The notes under the pieces: generated by a model
What the model was told of the DNA's origin: nothing
Databases searched by the model: none
Seen by the model: the letters and a program-made list of their open reading frames with translations, nothing else
From: JAJECS01 sp965243625
Lineage (GTDB): Bacteria > Chloroflexota > UBA11872
Direction of reading: 5' to 3'
Assembly (NCBI GenBank): GCA_965243625.1
Contig: CBDEVI010000002.1
Span: 2,976,001 to 3,040,000 of the forward strand
Length of the DNA stretch: 64,000 bases
Shown here: positions 52,206 to 61,585 of the stretch, one piece after another
Layout: each line of letters opens with the position of its first letter
How positions within the stretch are numbered: position 1 is the stretch's first letter
Made by a program: the position numbers and the translations under genes

Positions 52206-53101
52206 CCGCGGGCGTTGTCTCCGTTGGGGGCCGAGATCGCCGGCTCGTAGGCCTCCACGAACTCGATCACCTCGCGGGTCACCCGAGCCGGCGTTGAGGC
52301 CCCGGCGGTGATTCCCACGCGCTTCGTATCCACGAACCACTGCAGGTCGATTTCCGCAACCGTGTCCACCAGGTACGCGGGCTTGCCCTTGATGTCGCGC
52401 ACCACCTCGACCAGGCGCCGCGAGTTGGAGCTGCGCGAGCTTCCCACCACCAGCACCAGGTCGCACTCGTCGGCCGCGGCAACGGCCGCTTCCTGGCGGT
52501 CCTGGGTCGCCAGGCAGATGTCGTTGTGCACCTCGGCGTCGGGGTATTTGTCCAAAATGCTGGAGATGATGTCCTCGGTGTCCCACACGCTCAGCGTGGT
52601 TTGCGTCGTCACGGCGATGTGCTCCGCGCCGAGATCGAGCTTGGCCACGTCGTCCGTCGACGAGACCAGGTGCACGTGGTCGGGCGCTTCGCCGATCGCG
52701 CCTTCCGGCTCGGGGTGGCCCGGCTTGCCCACGTAGATGATCTCGTAACCCTTGTCGACCAGGTCGATGATCAGGTCATGCGTCACATAGACGTCGGAGC
52801 AGGTGGCGTCGATCACGGTCAGCCCGCGGTCCATGGCCCGGGACTTCACCGCCGGCGACACGCCGTGCGCCGTGAGGATCACCGTGCCGCTCTCGATCTT
52901 CTCCAGCCCCGCGAATCGATCGTCAAGATCGATGAGCTTCACGTTGTACTGGGCCAGCTCCTGCACCACGTGGGCGTTGTGCACCAGGTAGCCCAGCATG
53001 TACACGGGGCCCTCGTGCGTTTGGCCGGCCTCCTGCGCCAGGCGGATGGCGTCCACGACGCCATGGCAGAAGCCCCGCGGCGTTATTCGCAGAACGTCCA
53101 T
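52202..53101 (-). CDS. ispH: 4-hydroxy-3-methylbut-2-enyl diphosphate reductase
   Basis: The last enzyme of the MEP isoprenoid pathway, giving IPP and DMAPP. 299 residues. The cluster cysteines are Cys12 (PRGFCHGV), Cys101 (DATCSDV) and Cys196 (NDICLATQ). His41 (GYLVHNAHVV) and His129/Glu131 (GKPGHPEPEG) are the substrate-binding and proton-transfer residues, and GSSRSSNSRRL binds the diphosphate. All key residues are present. It implies this organism makes isoprenoids, including the menaquinone tail, by the MEP route. Confidence 0.94.
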   Translation of the reverse strand: MDVLRITPRGFCHGVVDAIRLAQEAGQTHEGPVYMLGYLVHNAHVVQELAQYNVKLIDLDDRFAGLEKIESGTVILTAHGVSPAVKSRAMDRGLTVIDATCSDVYVTHDLIIDLVDKGYEIIYVGKPGHPEPEGAIGEAPDHVHLVSSTDDVAKLDLGAEHIAVTTQTTLSVWDTEDIISSILDKYPDAEVHNDICLATQDRQEAAVAAADECDLVLVVGSSRSSNSRRLVEVVRDIKGKPAYLVDTVAEIDLQWFVDTKRVGITAGASTPARVTREVIEFVEAYEPAISAPNGDNARG

Positions 53102-53145
53102 CGCAGCCCCCGACTTCGCATCTGCCCTATCCTACCGGCCCGGCG

Positions 53146-55191
53146 CTATCCGGCCAGTTGCGCCGCGAGGCCGGCGGCATCCGTGACCGGCAATTCGCAG
53201 GCGAAGTTGCGGCACACATAGGCCGTCGCCGCCCCATTGACCGTCGGCCGACCGGCCAGCAGCGGCACCGCGGTCGACTCGGTAGGCGCCGCCGCCGCGA
53301 CCACCTGGCGCGGTCGATAGACGGCGAACGCGGCGTCGATCAACCCGCGCGTGCCGGGGTCGGCGAGGTCGCCCACGATCGCGACCTCGTGGGCGCCCGC
53401 GAGCGTGAAATCGGCCGCGCACAGCCACTGTCCGAACCCGGTGGCGTGCTCGCCGGCGAATCGCCCGACCAGCGGCAGCGCCTGCGCCACCGCGTCGGCG
53501 TACCGTGCGTCGCCCGTCAACGCGGCGAGCTGCGCCAACACCGTCGCCGCCATGGCGTTGCCCGACGGCGTGGCGTTGTCCTGTACGTCCTTCGGTCGGG
53601 TGATCAGCGTTTCATGGTCCTCGCTGGTGTCGAAAAAGCCCCCCGCGGGATCGCCGAAGTGCGCCAGCATGGCGTCGGCCAACTCGCACGCCGCCTCGAA
53701 CCACCGGGGATCGAACGTCGTCTGGTACAGCTCCACCAGACCGGATGCGAGGCACGCGTAGTCCTCCAGGTAGCCGTTCAGCTTGGCCTGCCCGTTGCGC
53801 CAGGTGCGCCACAAGCGTCCGTTGGGACGGCGCAGCTCGCGCAGCGCAAACTCGCCGGCGCGCACCGCCATTTCGCGATAGTCGTTGCGATCCAGCGCTC
53901 GCGCCGCATCGGCCACGGTCGCCAGCATCATGCCGTTCCACGCGGTCAGCACCTTGTCGTCCAGGCCGGGACGGATGCGGCCTTCGCGCCGCACAAGGAG
54001 CGCTGCCCGCCCCGACGCCAGGCGCGCCTCGACCTCCTCGACCGCCAGACCGTGCATCGACGCCAGCACGTCGGCTTCGCGCACCCGCCGCAGGATGGTC
54101 TTGCCCTCCCAGTTGCCGCCTCGCGTCACGTCGTAGGCGTCGCGGAAGAGAGGCGCGTCGTCCCCCAACAGCGCATCCACCTCGTCAACGGACCAGACGA
54201 AGAACTTGCCTTCCTCGCCTTCCGAGTCGGCGTCCTGCGTGCTGAAGAACCCGCCGTCCGGGTGTGTCATCTCGCGCGCCACGTAATCGAGCGTCGATTC
54301 GACCACCTCGCGGTACTCGTGATTGCCTGTGATCTGCCAGGCGTGGAGGTACACTCGTGCCAGCTGCGCGTTGTCGTAGAGCATCTTTTCGAAATGCGGC
54401 GCCAGCCACTCGGCGTCAACGCTGTAGCGGTGGAAGCCGCCGCCCAACTGGTCGTAGATGCCGCCGTGCGCCATCTTCGTCAGGGAACGCTCCGCCACCT
54501 CCAACAGCAGCCCTTCGCCCGTGGCCGCGTGCCGTCGCAGCATGAACTCGAGCGCCATGGGCTGCGGGAACTTGGGCGCCGCGCCCCAGCCGCCGTGCTG
54601 CCGATCGTGGCTGGCCGCCAGCACGCGGCTTGCCTGGCCGAGCGTGTGCTCCGTGAGCTCGCTGGCCGACGCGCCCACCTGCACGCGCTGCAGCGCCTCC
54701 GCGAGCTGCTGCGCGCCGTTGTCCAGGTCGTCGCGCCGGATCACCCAGGCTTCCCATACCTGCTGCAGCAGTTGGAGGAACGACGGCATGCCGTAGCGCG
54801 GCTCGGGCGGAAAGTAAGTGCCGCCGTGGAACGGCCGCCCGTCGGGCATCAGGAACACGGTCATCGGCCATCCCCCGTGCCCCGTGATCGCCGTAACCGC
54901 GCTCATGTAAATCTGATCCAGGTCGGGCCGCTCCTCGCGATCCACCTTGATCGACACGAAATGCTCGTTCAGATAGGCGGCCGTGTCGTCGTCCTCGAAC
55001 GACTCGTGCTCCATCACGTGGCACCAGTGGCAGGCCGCGTAGCCGATGCTCAGGAAGATCGGCCGGTTCTCGTCGCGCGCCTTGGCCAGCGCCTCTTCGC
55101 CCCAGGGAAACCAATCCACCGGGTTGTGCTGATGCTGCAAGAGGTAGGGGCTGGACTCGGCGGCAAGGCGATTCGGCACGCGGGAACCCAT
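53146..55191 (-). CDS. DUF255 thioredoxin-domain protein (YyaL/spermatogenesis-associated 20 family)
   Basis: 681 residues. The N-terminal DUF255 thioredoxin-like domain (about 5-170) begins PNRLAAESSPYLLQHQHNPV and has a CHWC redox motif (Cys54, Cys57) in IGYAACHWCHVMEHESFED. The rest resembles an alpha/alpha six-barrel glycosidase or epimerase fold (GGGFHRYSVDAEWLAPHFEKMLYDNAQL, KVLTAWNGMMLATVADAARAL). The family is widespread and poorly understood. The ATG at 55191 fits the family start; 59 more residues upstream are open but proline/glycine rich and unsupported. It is divergent from the SDR gene at 55307. Confidence 0.88.
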   Translation of the reverse strand: MGSRVPNRLAAESSPYLLQHQHNPVDWFPWGEEALAKARDENRPIFLSIGYAACHWCHVMEHESFEDDDTAAYLNEHFVSIKVDREERPDLDQIYMSAVTAITGHGGWPMTVFLMPDGRPFHGGTYFPPEPRYGMPSFLQLLQQVWEAWVIRRDDLDNGAQQLAEALQRVQVGASASELTEHTLGQASRVLAASHDRQHGGWGAAPKFPQPMALEFMLRRHAATGEGLLLEVAERSLTKMAHGGIYDQLGGGFHRYSVDAEWLAPHFEKMLYDNAQLARVYLHAWQITGNHEYREVVESTLDYVAREMTHPDGGFFSTQDADSEGEEGKFFVWSVDEVDALLGDDAPLFRDAYDVTRGGNWEGKTILRRVREADVLASMHGLAVEEVEARLASGRAALLVRREGRIRPGLDDKVLTAWNGMMLATVADAARALDRNDYREMAVRAGEFALRELRRPNGRLWRTWRNGQAKLNGYLEDYACLASGLVELYQTTFDPRWFEAACELADAMLAHFGDPAGGFFDTSEDHETLITRPKDVQDNATPSGNAMAATVLAQLAALTGDARYADAVAQALPLVGRFAGEHATGFGQWLCAADFTLAGAHEVAIVGDLADPGTRGLIDAAFAVYRPRQVVAAAAPTESTAVPLLAGRPTVNGAATAYVCRNFACELPVTDAAGLAAQLAG

Positions 55192-55306
55192 CGGTGAGCC
55201 GCGCGGCGGTCCGGGCGGCCCCCGATTCTCACCCGGCGGCCGGCCTGCCGCCAACGGCGGACTCGTACCATGCCAGTCCAACAGGCGGATCGAAGGAGTC
55301 ACTGCA

Positions 55307-56068
55307 ATGACGCTCAGCGGCAAACGTGCCCTGGTAACTGGAGGCAGCCGCGGCGTCGGCGCCGCCACGGTCGAAATGCTGGCCGAGCGCGGCGTCTCCG
55401 TCGCCGTGAACTACGTGCGGTCGAAGGACCGCGCCGATGCGGTCGCGGAAAATGCCCGCGCCCACGGCGTAACCGCCGTACCGATTGCGGCGGACGTCGG
55501 CTCGCCGGACGCGGCGCGAACGCTCATCGCCGACGCGGTCGATGCCCTAGGCGGCCTCGACATCCTGGTCAACAACGCGGCGGTCACGCGCTTCAGCGAC
55601 ATCCTGGACCTCGACAGCGTGGAGGATGAAGCCTGGGACGTCATCTTCGCCACGAACGTCCAGGGGCTGTTCAACGTCACCCGCGCCGCGGCGCCGCACC
55701 TGCGCGCCGGCGGCTCGGGTGTGGTCGTGAACGTGGGGTCCGTCGCCGGCATCGGCGACTCCGGCAGCTCGATCCCCTACTGCGCCTCCAAGGCGGCGGT
55801 GCACAGCCTCACCCGCACCCTCGCGCGGGCGCTGGCCCCCGACGTGCGGGTCAACTGCGTCGCGCCCGGGTTCATCAACACCGAGTGGCACTACGACCAT
55901 CCCGACCCGACGTACGCCGACACCAACCGAGAGCGAGCCCGCACCGGCACCTATCTCCAGCGCGTCTGCGAGCCAGAGGACGTGGCCGACGCGATCATGG
56001 GCTTCGTGGTCCACAACCGCCTCGCCACCGGCCAGGTGCTCATGGTCCACGGCGGCAAGCCCGTGTAG
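55307..56068 (+). CDS. Short-chain dehydrogenase/reductase
   Basis: A 253-residue classical SDR. VTGGSRGVGAATVEMLAERG binds NAD(P), LVNNAAVTRF is the NNAG-type motif, VVNVGSVAG has the catalytic Ser, and PYCASKAAVHSLTRTLA the Tyr-x3-Lys. CVAPGFINTEW follows. It resembles FabG-type 3-oxoacyl or sugar dehydrogenases. Arg after the glycine loop and NYVRSKD suggest NADPH preference. No context indicates a substrate. The final HGGKPV tail is typical. Confidence 0.88.
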   Translation: MTLSGKRALVTGGSRGVGAATVEMLAERGVSVAVNYVRSKDRADAVAENARAHGVTAVPIAADVGSPDAARTLIADAVDALGGLDILVNNAAVTRFSDILDLDSVEDEAWDVIFATNVQGLFNVTRAAAPHLRAGGSGVVVNVGSVAGIGDSGSSIPYCASKAAVHSLTRTLARALAPDVRVNCVAPGFINTEWHYDHPDPTYADTNRERARTGTYLQRVCEPEDVADAIMGFVVHNRLATGQVLMVHGGKPV

Positions 56069-56590
56069 GCATTTCGTTCCGGTGGCCCAGGCTGCGGGCA
56101 GCCTGGGGATTGGACTCCGGCCGATCCGGTCCCCTCTCCCACGGGGAGAGGGATAGGGTGAGGGGACGGCCGGGCGTATCCTGTCCGCCCCCAGGATCAA
56201 TGAAGGGTGGATTCCCGCCTTCGCGGGAATGACGAAGGGCTACGCAAGGGTCTCCGCGGGGAGAGGTCCAGGGTGAGGGGACGGCCGGTCCCACGCTGCA
56301 CGCAGCGCGGGCCACCGGACCTCGCGTCGCCGTCCGCAATGTAAGTCTCCTCACAAAGCGCCGGCGCGCTCCGTCGCGGCGTCGCGGAACTCACACAGGC
56401 GCCGTCTGTGCGCGCCACACACTGGCTGGACCTAGCATGCGGCTCTGTATGCCGCTCTCCGCGACTCGAGAAGCGTGGTGCGTACGTCCGGGAGCGCCGC
56501 CTCTTGTTTCGCACGTGCCATGCGCGGCGTAGGCGCAGACGGGACCTAGTTGAAACCCAGCCTGGTCAAGCGCGGCCCGGGGGCGGATCG
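56069..56590. repeat. Intergenic region with R1, R4 and R6 repeats
   Basis: R1 units lie at 56125-56167 and 56250-56281, an R4 unit at about 56207-56236, and an R6 unit at 56291-56316 (CCACGCTGCACGCAGCGCGG and following). R6 is the inverse of 60189-60214. From 56317 to 56590 I see no repeat or gene. A GGGGGCGG stretch just before 56591 may serve as the transporter gene's ribosome binding site. Confidence 0.65.
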
Positions 56591-58876
56591 ATGAGGCGGT
56601 TCGCTCGGCGTATTCGGCGCATTCGCATTGACACGCCGCCTCTTCCGGAGCTCTCGCTGGGAGGACTTGCCGCCCATTGCGCCCGCCATCCGTGGCGCAC
56701 CGTCGGCATCTGGGCGGCCATGCTGGCGGCCGCGAGCGCTCTGGTGGCGACGCAGCTGGGCGGCTCGCTCACGACCGACCAACGGATCTCGAACAACCCC
56801 GACTACGTGCGCGGCGATCGGATCATCGCCGAGCGGTTCGACCGTCCGGGCGGCGTCACCGAGCTTGTGATCGTGCAGGCGGAGTCGAGCACGGTGGACG
56901 AGCCGTCCTTCCGCACCGTGGTCGAGCGGCTGCAAGCCGATCTCACCGCGCTCGGTCCGGCAACGGTCCAGGGGGTGTTCAGCTACTACCAGTCCGGCGA
57001 TCCCTCGCTGGTCTCGCAGGACCGGCAATCGCTGCTGCTGCCGGTGCTCATGAGCGGCGATCTCGAGGATGCGATCGTCAACGTCCATCAGGTCCACGAG
57101 GTGATCGACGCCACCGAAGCCGAAGGCTTCACCACGCATGTGACCGGTCGCGCCACCGGCGGCCAGGACTTCCGCGAGATCGCCGAGCGCGACCTGCAGA
57201 AGGGCGAGCTGGTGGCGCTGCCAATCGCCTTTCTGATCCTCGTGCTGGTCTTTGGCGCTCTTGCCGCGGCGCTGCTCCCGATCGTCCTTGCCGGCGTGGC
57301 GATCGTCATCGCCCTGGGCGTGACCGCACTGATCGGCCAGGTGTTCGACCTCTCGTTCTTCGTGGTCAACATGGTCACGATGATGGGTCTGGCGGTCGGC
57401 ATCGACTATTCGCTGTTCGTCGTCTCTCGCTACCGCGAGGAGCGCCGCGCGGGCCGCGACACCGTCGACGCGATCAGGACCATGGGGGCGACGGCGAGCC
57501 GCGCGGTACTGATCAGCGGCCTGGTCGTCATCGTGGCCCTACTCGGGCTGCTGGTCATTCCCGTCAACGTCTTCCAGGGACTGGCGGCCGGCGCGATCCT
57601 CGTGGTCGCTGCGGCGGTCTTCGCGGCGCTCACGCTGCTTCCGGCGATTCTCAGCCTCATGGGCGATCGCGTCGATGCCCTCCGCCTGCCGTTCCTCGGA
57701 CGCCTCGCCGCCGCGGCCAACCGCCGGCGAGGCCGACCCCTGTGGGACCGCCTGGCGTACGCCGTCATGCGCCGGCCGATCGTCAGCCTGGTCATCGTCG
57801 GTGGCCTGCTCGCCGCGGCCGCGGTGCCCAATATTGGGATCAACACCGGCTCCTCCAGTCTCTCGAGCCTGCCGCCGGGAACTCGAACGCACGATGGACT
57901 TGCCGTGCTGCAGGATGAGTTTCTCGGCGGGCTGGTCTCACCGGCCCAGATCGTCGTCGACGGCGACACGTCGGCTGCCGAAGTGCAGGCGGCGATCGCT
58001 CGACTGCAGACGGCGCTCGCCGACGATCCGGAATTCGGTCCCTCGCGCCTCGAGATCAGCCGCGACGGGACGGCCGCGCTCATCACCGTGCCGCTGGTCG
58101 CCGAACCGACCAGCAGCGCCGGCGCCGACGCCGTTCGCCGTCTGCGGGACGAAGTCATTCCGCGGGCGTTGGCCGAAGTCGAGGCCAGCGCCTTCGTCAC
58201 CGGGGTCACGGCGCAAAACGTGGCCTACTTCGACGTGGCCAGGCAATACACCCCGGTGGTTTTCGGCATCGTCCTCAGCATCAGCTTCCTCCTGCTGCTG
58301 GTGGTCTTCCGCTCGCTGATCGTGCCGGCCAAGGCGATCCTCATGAATCTGCTGGCGGTCGGGGCTGCCTACGGCCTCATCGTGCTCGTCTCCCAGATGG
58401 GCTTCGCCGCCGATTTGCTGGGCTTTCAGAAGGTCGTGGCCATCGAAGCCTGGGTCCCGATTCTGCTCTTCGCCGTGCTGTTTGGGCTCTCCATGGACTA
58501 CCACGTGTTCCTGCTCAGCCGCATTCGCGAGCGCTTCGAGCGCACCGGCGACAACGCCGAGTCCGTGGCGTTCGGCCTGCGGCGGACGGGCGCGCTCATC
58601 ACCGGCGCCGCCCTGATCATGGTCGCGGTGTTCGGCGGATTTGCCTCCGGCGACCTCGTCGTGTTTCAGCAGATTGGATTCGGGCTGGCGGTTGCCGTCG
58701 CCATCGACGCCACGCTCATCCGCTCCATCCTGGTGCCGGCTTCGATGAAGCTGCTGGGTTCGCGCAACTGGTGGCTGCCGCGACCCCTGCGCTGGTTGCC
58801 GCAAGTCCGACTGGAAGGCGCGGTCGTGGCCCCGCCCAAGCCGACGGTCGCCCTCCGCAAGCGCCGCACGCGCTAG
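56591..58876 (+). CDS. MMPL/RND-family membrane transporter
   Basis: 761 residues from the ATG at 56591; 61 further codons upstream are open but not conserved-looking. Two homologous halves, each with one helix, an extracytoplasmic loop domain and a five-helix bundle. The conserved transport motifs are MGLAVGIDYSLFVVSRYREER in the first half (Asp-Tyr pair) and FGLSMDYHVFLLSRIRERFE in the second. These match MmpL-type exporters of lipids, siderophores or hopanoids energised by the proton gradient. It stands alone, so the cargo is unknown. The C-terminus is short and basic (ALRKRRTR). Confidence 0.88.
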   Translation: MRRFARRIRRIRIDTPPLPELSLGGLAAHCARHPWRTVGIWAAMLAAASALVATQLGGSLTTDQRISNNPDYVRGDRIIAERFDRPGGVTELVIVQAESSTVDEPSFRTVVERLQADLTALGPATVQGVFSYYQSGDPSLVSQDRQSLLLPVLMSGDLEDAIVNVHQVHEVIDATEAEGFTTHVTGRATGGQDFREIAERDLQKGELVALPIAFLILVLVFGALAAALLPIVLAGVAIVIALGVTALIGQVFDLSFFVVNMVTMMGLAVGIDYSLFVVSRYREERRAGRDTVDAIRTMGATASRAVLISGLVVIVALLGLLVIPVNVFQGLAAGAILVVAAAVFAALTLLPAILSLMGDRVDALRLPFLGRLAAAANRRRGRPLWDRLAYAVMRRPIVSLVIVGGLLAAAAVPNIGINTGSSSLSSLPPGTRTHDGLAVLQDEFLGGLVSPAQIVVDGDTSAAEVQAAIARLQTALADDPEFGPSRLEISRDGTAALITVPLVAEPTSSAGADAVRRLRDEVIPRALAEVEASAFVTGVTAQNVAYFDVARQYTPVVFGIVLSISFLLLLVVFRSLIVPAKAILMNLLAVGAAYGLIVLVSQMGFAADLLGFQKVVAIEAWVPILLFAVLFGLSMDYHVFLLSRIRERFERTGDNAESVAFGLRRTGALITGAALIMVAVFGGFASGDLVVFQQIGFGLAVAVAIDATLIRSILVPASMKLLGSRNWWLPRPLRWLPQVRLEGAVVAPPKPTVALRKRRTR

Positions 58877-58973
58877 CTCCGAACTCAACGCGCATCTCGG
58901 CCGCGTCTCGCCGTCGGTCTCCTATTGCATCCCGCGTCCCGTCCCGTCACCATGCTTGTCAGAGGAGGCCTGC

Positions 58974-60080
58974 ATGCGCATCGACCGCCTGGACGTCTAC
59001 TACGTCCGAATGCCGCTCATCTACCCCTGGCGCACCGCCTACGGCGAGGACCACGACATCGACTCCGTGCTCGTGAAGGCCACAAGCGGCGACCACGAGG
59101 CCTGGGCCGAGGCCACCCCGTTCTTCGCCCCGCACTACGTGAACGAGTGCGCCGGTGGCGTCTTCTACCTGGTGGCCGAGGTTTTCGGCCCGCACGTGGT
59201 GGGACGCGAGTACGACACGGCGCGGGACCTCCACGACCGGCTCGCCTTCGCCAAGGGCAACGGTTTCGCCAAGGCGGCGGTCGAGCTGTGCTGGTGGACG
59301 CTGGAGTCCAAGATCACGGGCACGCCCGTCCACCGCCTGCTCGGCGGCGAGACGCGTCCCGTCATTGCCGGCGCCGACTTCGGCGTGCAGGATTCCATCG
59401 ACATGCTCCTGGGCAACATGCAGCAGGCCGTGGACGCCGGCTTCCCCCGCACCAAGCTCAAGGTGCGGCCGGGCTGGGATGTCGACATGCTGCGCGCCGT
59501 GCGCTCGACGTTCCCGAACCACCTCATCCACATCGACTGCAACTCCGGCTACACCCTCGATGACCTCGACACCTTCGAGGCCATCGACGACCTGGGCCTG
59601 GCCTTCATCGAGCAGCCGCTGGGCTGGAACGACATCATCGACCACGCCGAGCTGGCGCGAGCCATCGAGACGCCCATCTGCCTGGATGAATCCGCCCGCG
59701 ACCTCGAAATGGTGGAGCAGGCCATCCGCATCGGCGCCTGCCACTACGTCAACATCAAGCCCGGCCGCGCGGGTGGGTTCACCAATTCGGTCGCGATGCA
59801 CGATGTCTGCCGCGACGCCGGCATTCCCGTATGGATCGGCGGGATGCTCGAGAGCTCCGTGGGCGCGGCGCTGTGCGTGGAGCTGGCGACGCTGCCCAAC
59901 TTCACCTATCCCGGCGACCTGTTCCCGTCGTCCAAGTTCTACCGCCAGGACCTGGCGGAGCCGGCCTTGGAGCTGGAGCCCGACCTGACCTTCGCGCCGG
60001 CGACCGAGGGCCTCCCCGAACCCAATCCGGAGCGACTGGAACGCATGTCCACCCGCCACGCGACCGTCACGCCCCGTTAG
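58974..60080 (+). CDS. Enolase-superfamily enzyme, N-acylamino acid racemase / o-succinylbenzoate synthase-like
   Basis: 368 residues. Acid/base and metal residues: Lys161 and Lys163 (RTKLKVRPGWD), Asp188 (IDCNSGYT), Glu214 (IEQPLGWND), Asp238/Glu239 (CLDESARD) and Lys262 (NIKPGRAGG). These align within one residue of Amycolatopsis NAAAR. IYPWRTAYGE forms the capping-domain specificity loop. AGAGGAGG lies six bases before the ATG, giving strong translation. Because the genome uses the futalosine route, a menaquinone o-succinylbenzoate synthase would be superfluous, so amino-acid racemisation or another promiscuous activity is more likely. No acylase or transporter is adjacent. Confidence 0.85.
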   Translation: MRIDRLDVYYVRMPLIYPWRTAYGEDHDIDSVLVKATSGDHEAWAEATPFFAPHYVNECAGGVFYLVAEVFGPHVVGREYDTARDLHDRLAFAKGNGFAKAAVELCWWTLESKITGTPVHRLLGGETRPVIAGADFGVQDSIDMLLGNMQQAVDAGFPRTKLKVRPGWDVDMLRAVRSTFPNHLIHIDCNSGYTLDDLDTFEAIDDLGLAFIEQPLGWNDIIDHAELARAIETPICLDESARDLEMVEQAIRIGACHYVNIKPGRAGGFTNSVAMHDVCRDAGIPVWIGGMLESSVGAALCVELATLPNFTYPGDLFPSSKFYRQDLAEPALELEPDLTFAPATEGLPEPNPERLERMSTRHATVTPR

Positions 60081-60103
60081 CTAGAGATCGCCGCCTTAGC
60101 CTT

Positions 60104-60186
60104 TGTCATTCCGAACGCAGTGAGGAATCTAAGGACGCTGCGCCGTCTTCCTGCCCCTTAGATTTCTCGCTCCGCTCGAAATGACA
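60104..60186. repeat. R2 palindromic element, copy 3
   Basis: It starts TGTCATTCCGAACGCAGTGA and ends CTCGCTCCGCTCGAAATGACA. The central part (AAGGACGCTGCGCCGTCTTC) is close to that of copy 2, so the whole element, not just the arms, is conserved. It lies just after the enolase-family gene. Confidence 0.75.
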
Positions 60187-60188
60187 TT

Positions 60189-60253
60189 GGTGGCCCGCGA
60201 TGCGTGCAGCGTGGGACTGCGTGTCAGGGTAGGGGCGGGTCTCAGACCCGCCC
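60189..60253. repeat. R6 and R5 repeats
   Basis: 60189-60214 (GGTGGCCCGCGATGCGTGCA and following) is the inverse of 56291-56316 with a single mismatch seen. 60227-60253 is an R5 palindrome (GCGGGTCTCAGACCCGC) also present at 29057-29080. Confidence 0.65.
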
Positions 60254-60278
60254 GCACCGAACTACGCCAAGGCCCCAC

Positions 60279-61502
60279 CTACGCCGACGCCGCGGCCCGC
60301 TGCTCGCGCACCCGGTGCGTCTCGCGCACCAGCAGCAAGAAGATCAGCCCGCTGGCGAACCCCGCCGCCGCCAGGTAGAACGGCGCCGCGTCCGGACCGG
60401 CGGCATCCGCCACGACGCCCACGATCAGCGGCCCGCCCGTCATGCCCGTGTTCCCCATGAACTGCCAGACGCCCAGGAACGGCCCGGGCGTCTCGCGGGG
60501 CGCAAGGTCCGAGCCGAGGGTCAGCATGGCGCCGGATCCCCATCCGTTCGCCACGCCGGCGAAGAGCCCCACCACAATCAGCCCCACGAAGTCCTGCGCC
60601 AGCGGCAGCACGGCCATGGACGCTCCGAGCATGAACATGGACGGCACGTTGGTGAACTTGCGCCCAAACCGGTCCATCACGTAGCCGGCAACCGGAAACA
60701 GCGTCATGTCGATGGCTGCCGAGGCGCTCACCACCACGCCAATCTCGGCCGCGTCCAGTCCAAGGACGAACGCGCCGTAGATCGGAATGATCACCTGTCG
60801 TCCCGCGCGGACGGCCGATGCCAGCACGTGCCCGGTGCCGGCGGTGGCGAGGTCGCGCCAGTGCCCCCGCAGCACCGCCCACAGGCTCGACGGCGCCACG
60901 TGCCGCGCGGGCACGCTGCCCAGCGGCCGCTCGACGCGCTGCCGCATCAGCAGCATCGGCAGCACGCCGACGGCGGCAAAGAGTCCCGCCACAAGGAAGC
61001 ACGCCTCGTAGCTCACCAGCTCGGCCAATGCGCCGCCGATGGCGGGGCTGGGAAACAGGCTGATGCGCATGATCCCGCCGAACAGCGACATCGCCCGCCC
61101 TCGATGGTGCTGCGGCACGGCGGCCACCAGGTGCGACATGCGCGAGATCGTCCAGGTCGCCATGCCGATGCCCGCCAGCGCGCGGAAGACCACCACCAGC
61201 GCGTAGTCGCGCGTGAAGCCCATCGCCAGCGTCGCCGCCGCCACCGCCAGCAATCCCACGATCGCCGAGCGATGCTCACTCCAACGCGCTTGCAGCAAGC
61301 CGGCCGGCACGTTCCACAGCAGCGTGCCCAGCCCGGTCACCGCCACCGCCAGCGTCACCAGCGTGTAGTTCACGCCCAGCTCCGCCGCGAACAGCGGCAG
61401 GGTCGGCGTCAGCATCCCGACGCCGAAGAACATCAGGAACGCCGGCAGGTACACGCCGGCGATCAGCGGGCGCAGGGTTTGGAGCACGTCGGGGATGCGC
61501 AC
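60279..61502 (-). CDS. Major facilitator superfamily transporter
   Basis: 407 residues with about twelve membrane helices, read from a GTG at 61500-61502. LPAFLMFFGVGMLTPTLPLF is helix 1. The loop 2-3 motif is weak, while the second-half equivalent AGYVMDRFGRKFTNVP is the clear MFS motif A. VVVFRALAGIGMATWTISRMSHL follows the pattern of helix 4. It resembles drug/proton antiporters or sugar exporters, but the substrate is unknown. It is divergent from the quinone oxidoreductase (83-base gap). Confidence 0.85.
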   Translation of the reverse strand: MRIPDVLQTLRPLIAGVYLPAFLMFFGVGMLTPTLPLFAAELGVNYTLVTLAVAVTGLGTLLWNVPAGLLQARWSEHRSAIVGLLAVAAATLAMGFTRDYALVVVFRALAGIGMATWTISRMSHLVAAVPQHHRGRAMSLFGGIMRISLFPSPAIGGALAELVSYEACFLVAGLFAAVGVLPMLLMRQRVERPLGSVPARHVAPSSLWAVLRGHWRDLATAGTGHVLASAVRAGRQVIIPIYGAFVLGLDAAEIGVVVSASAAIDMTLFPVAGYVMDRFGRKFTNVPSMFMLGASMAVLPLAQDFVGLIVVGLFAGVANGWGSGAMLTLGSDLAPRETPGPFLGVWQFMGNTGMTGGPLIVGVVADAAGPDAAPFYLAAAGFASGLIFLLLVRETHRVREQRAAASA

Positions 61503-61585
61503 GGGCCGGAATATAAGGCACGCGCGTCCCTGCCCAGCCGCGCCGCGTCATATGCTGGCGTTTTCCCGCCGCAAAGGAGTCACTC

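Noticed and set aside
53158..55197. 679-codon plus-strand open frame opposite the DUF255 gene
   Set aside because: Composition is arginine- and histidine-rich with no recognisable domain, while the minus strand carries a complete known family.
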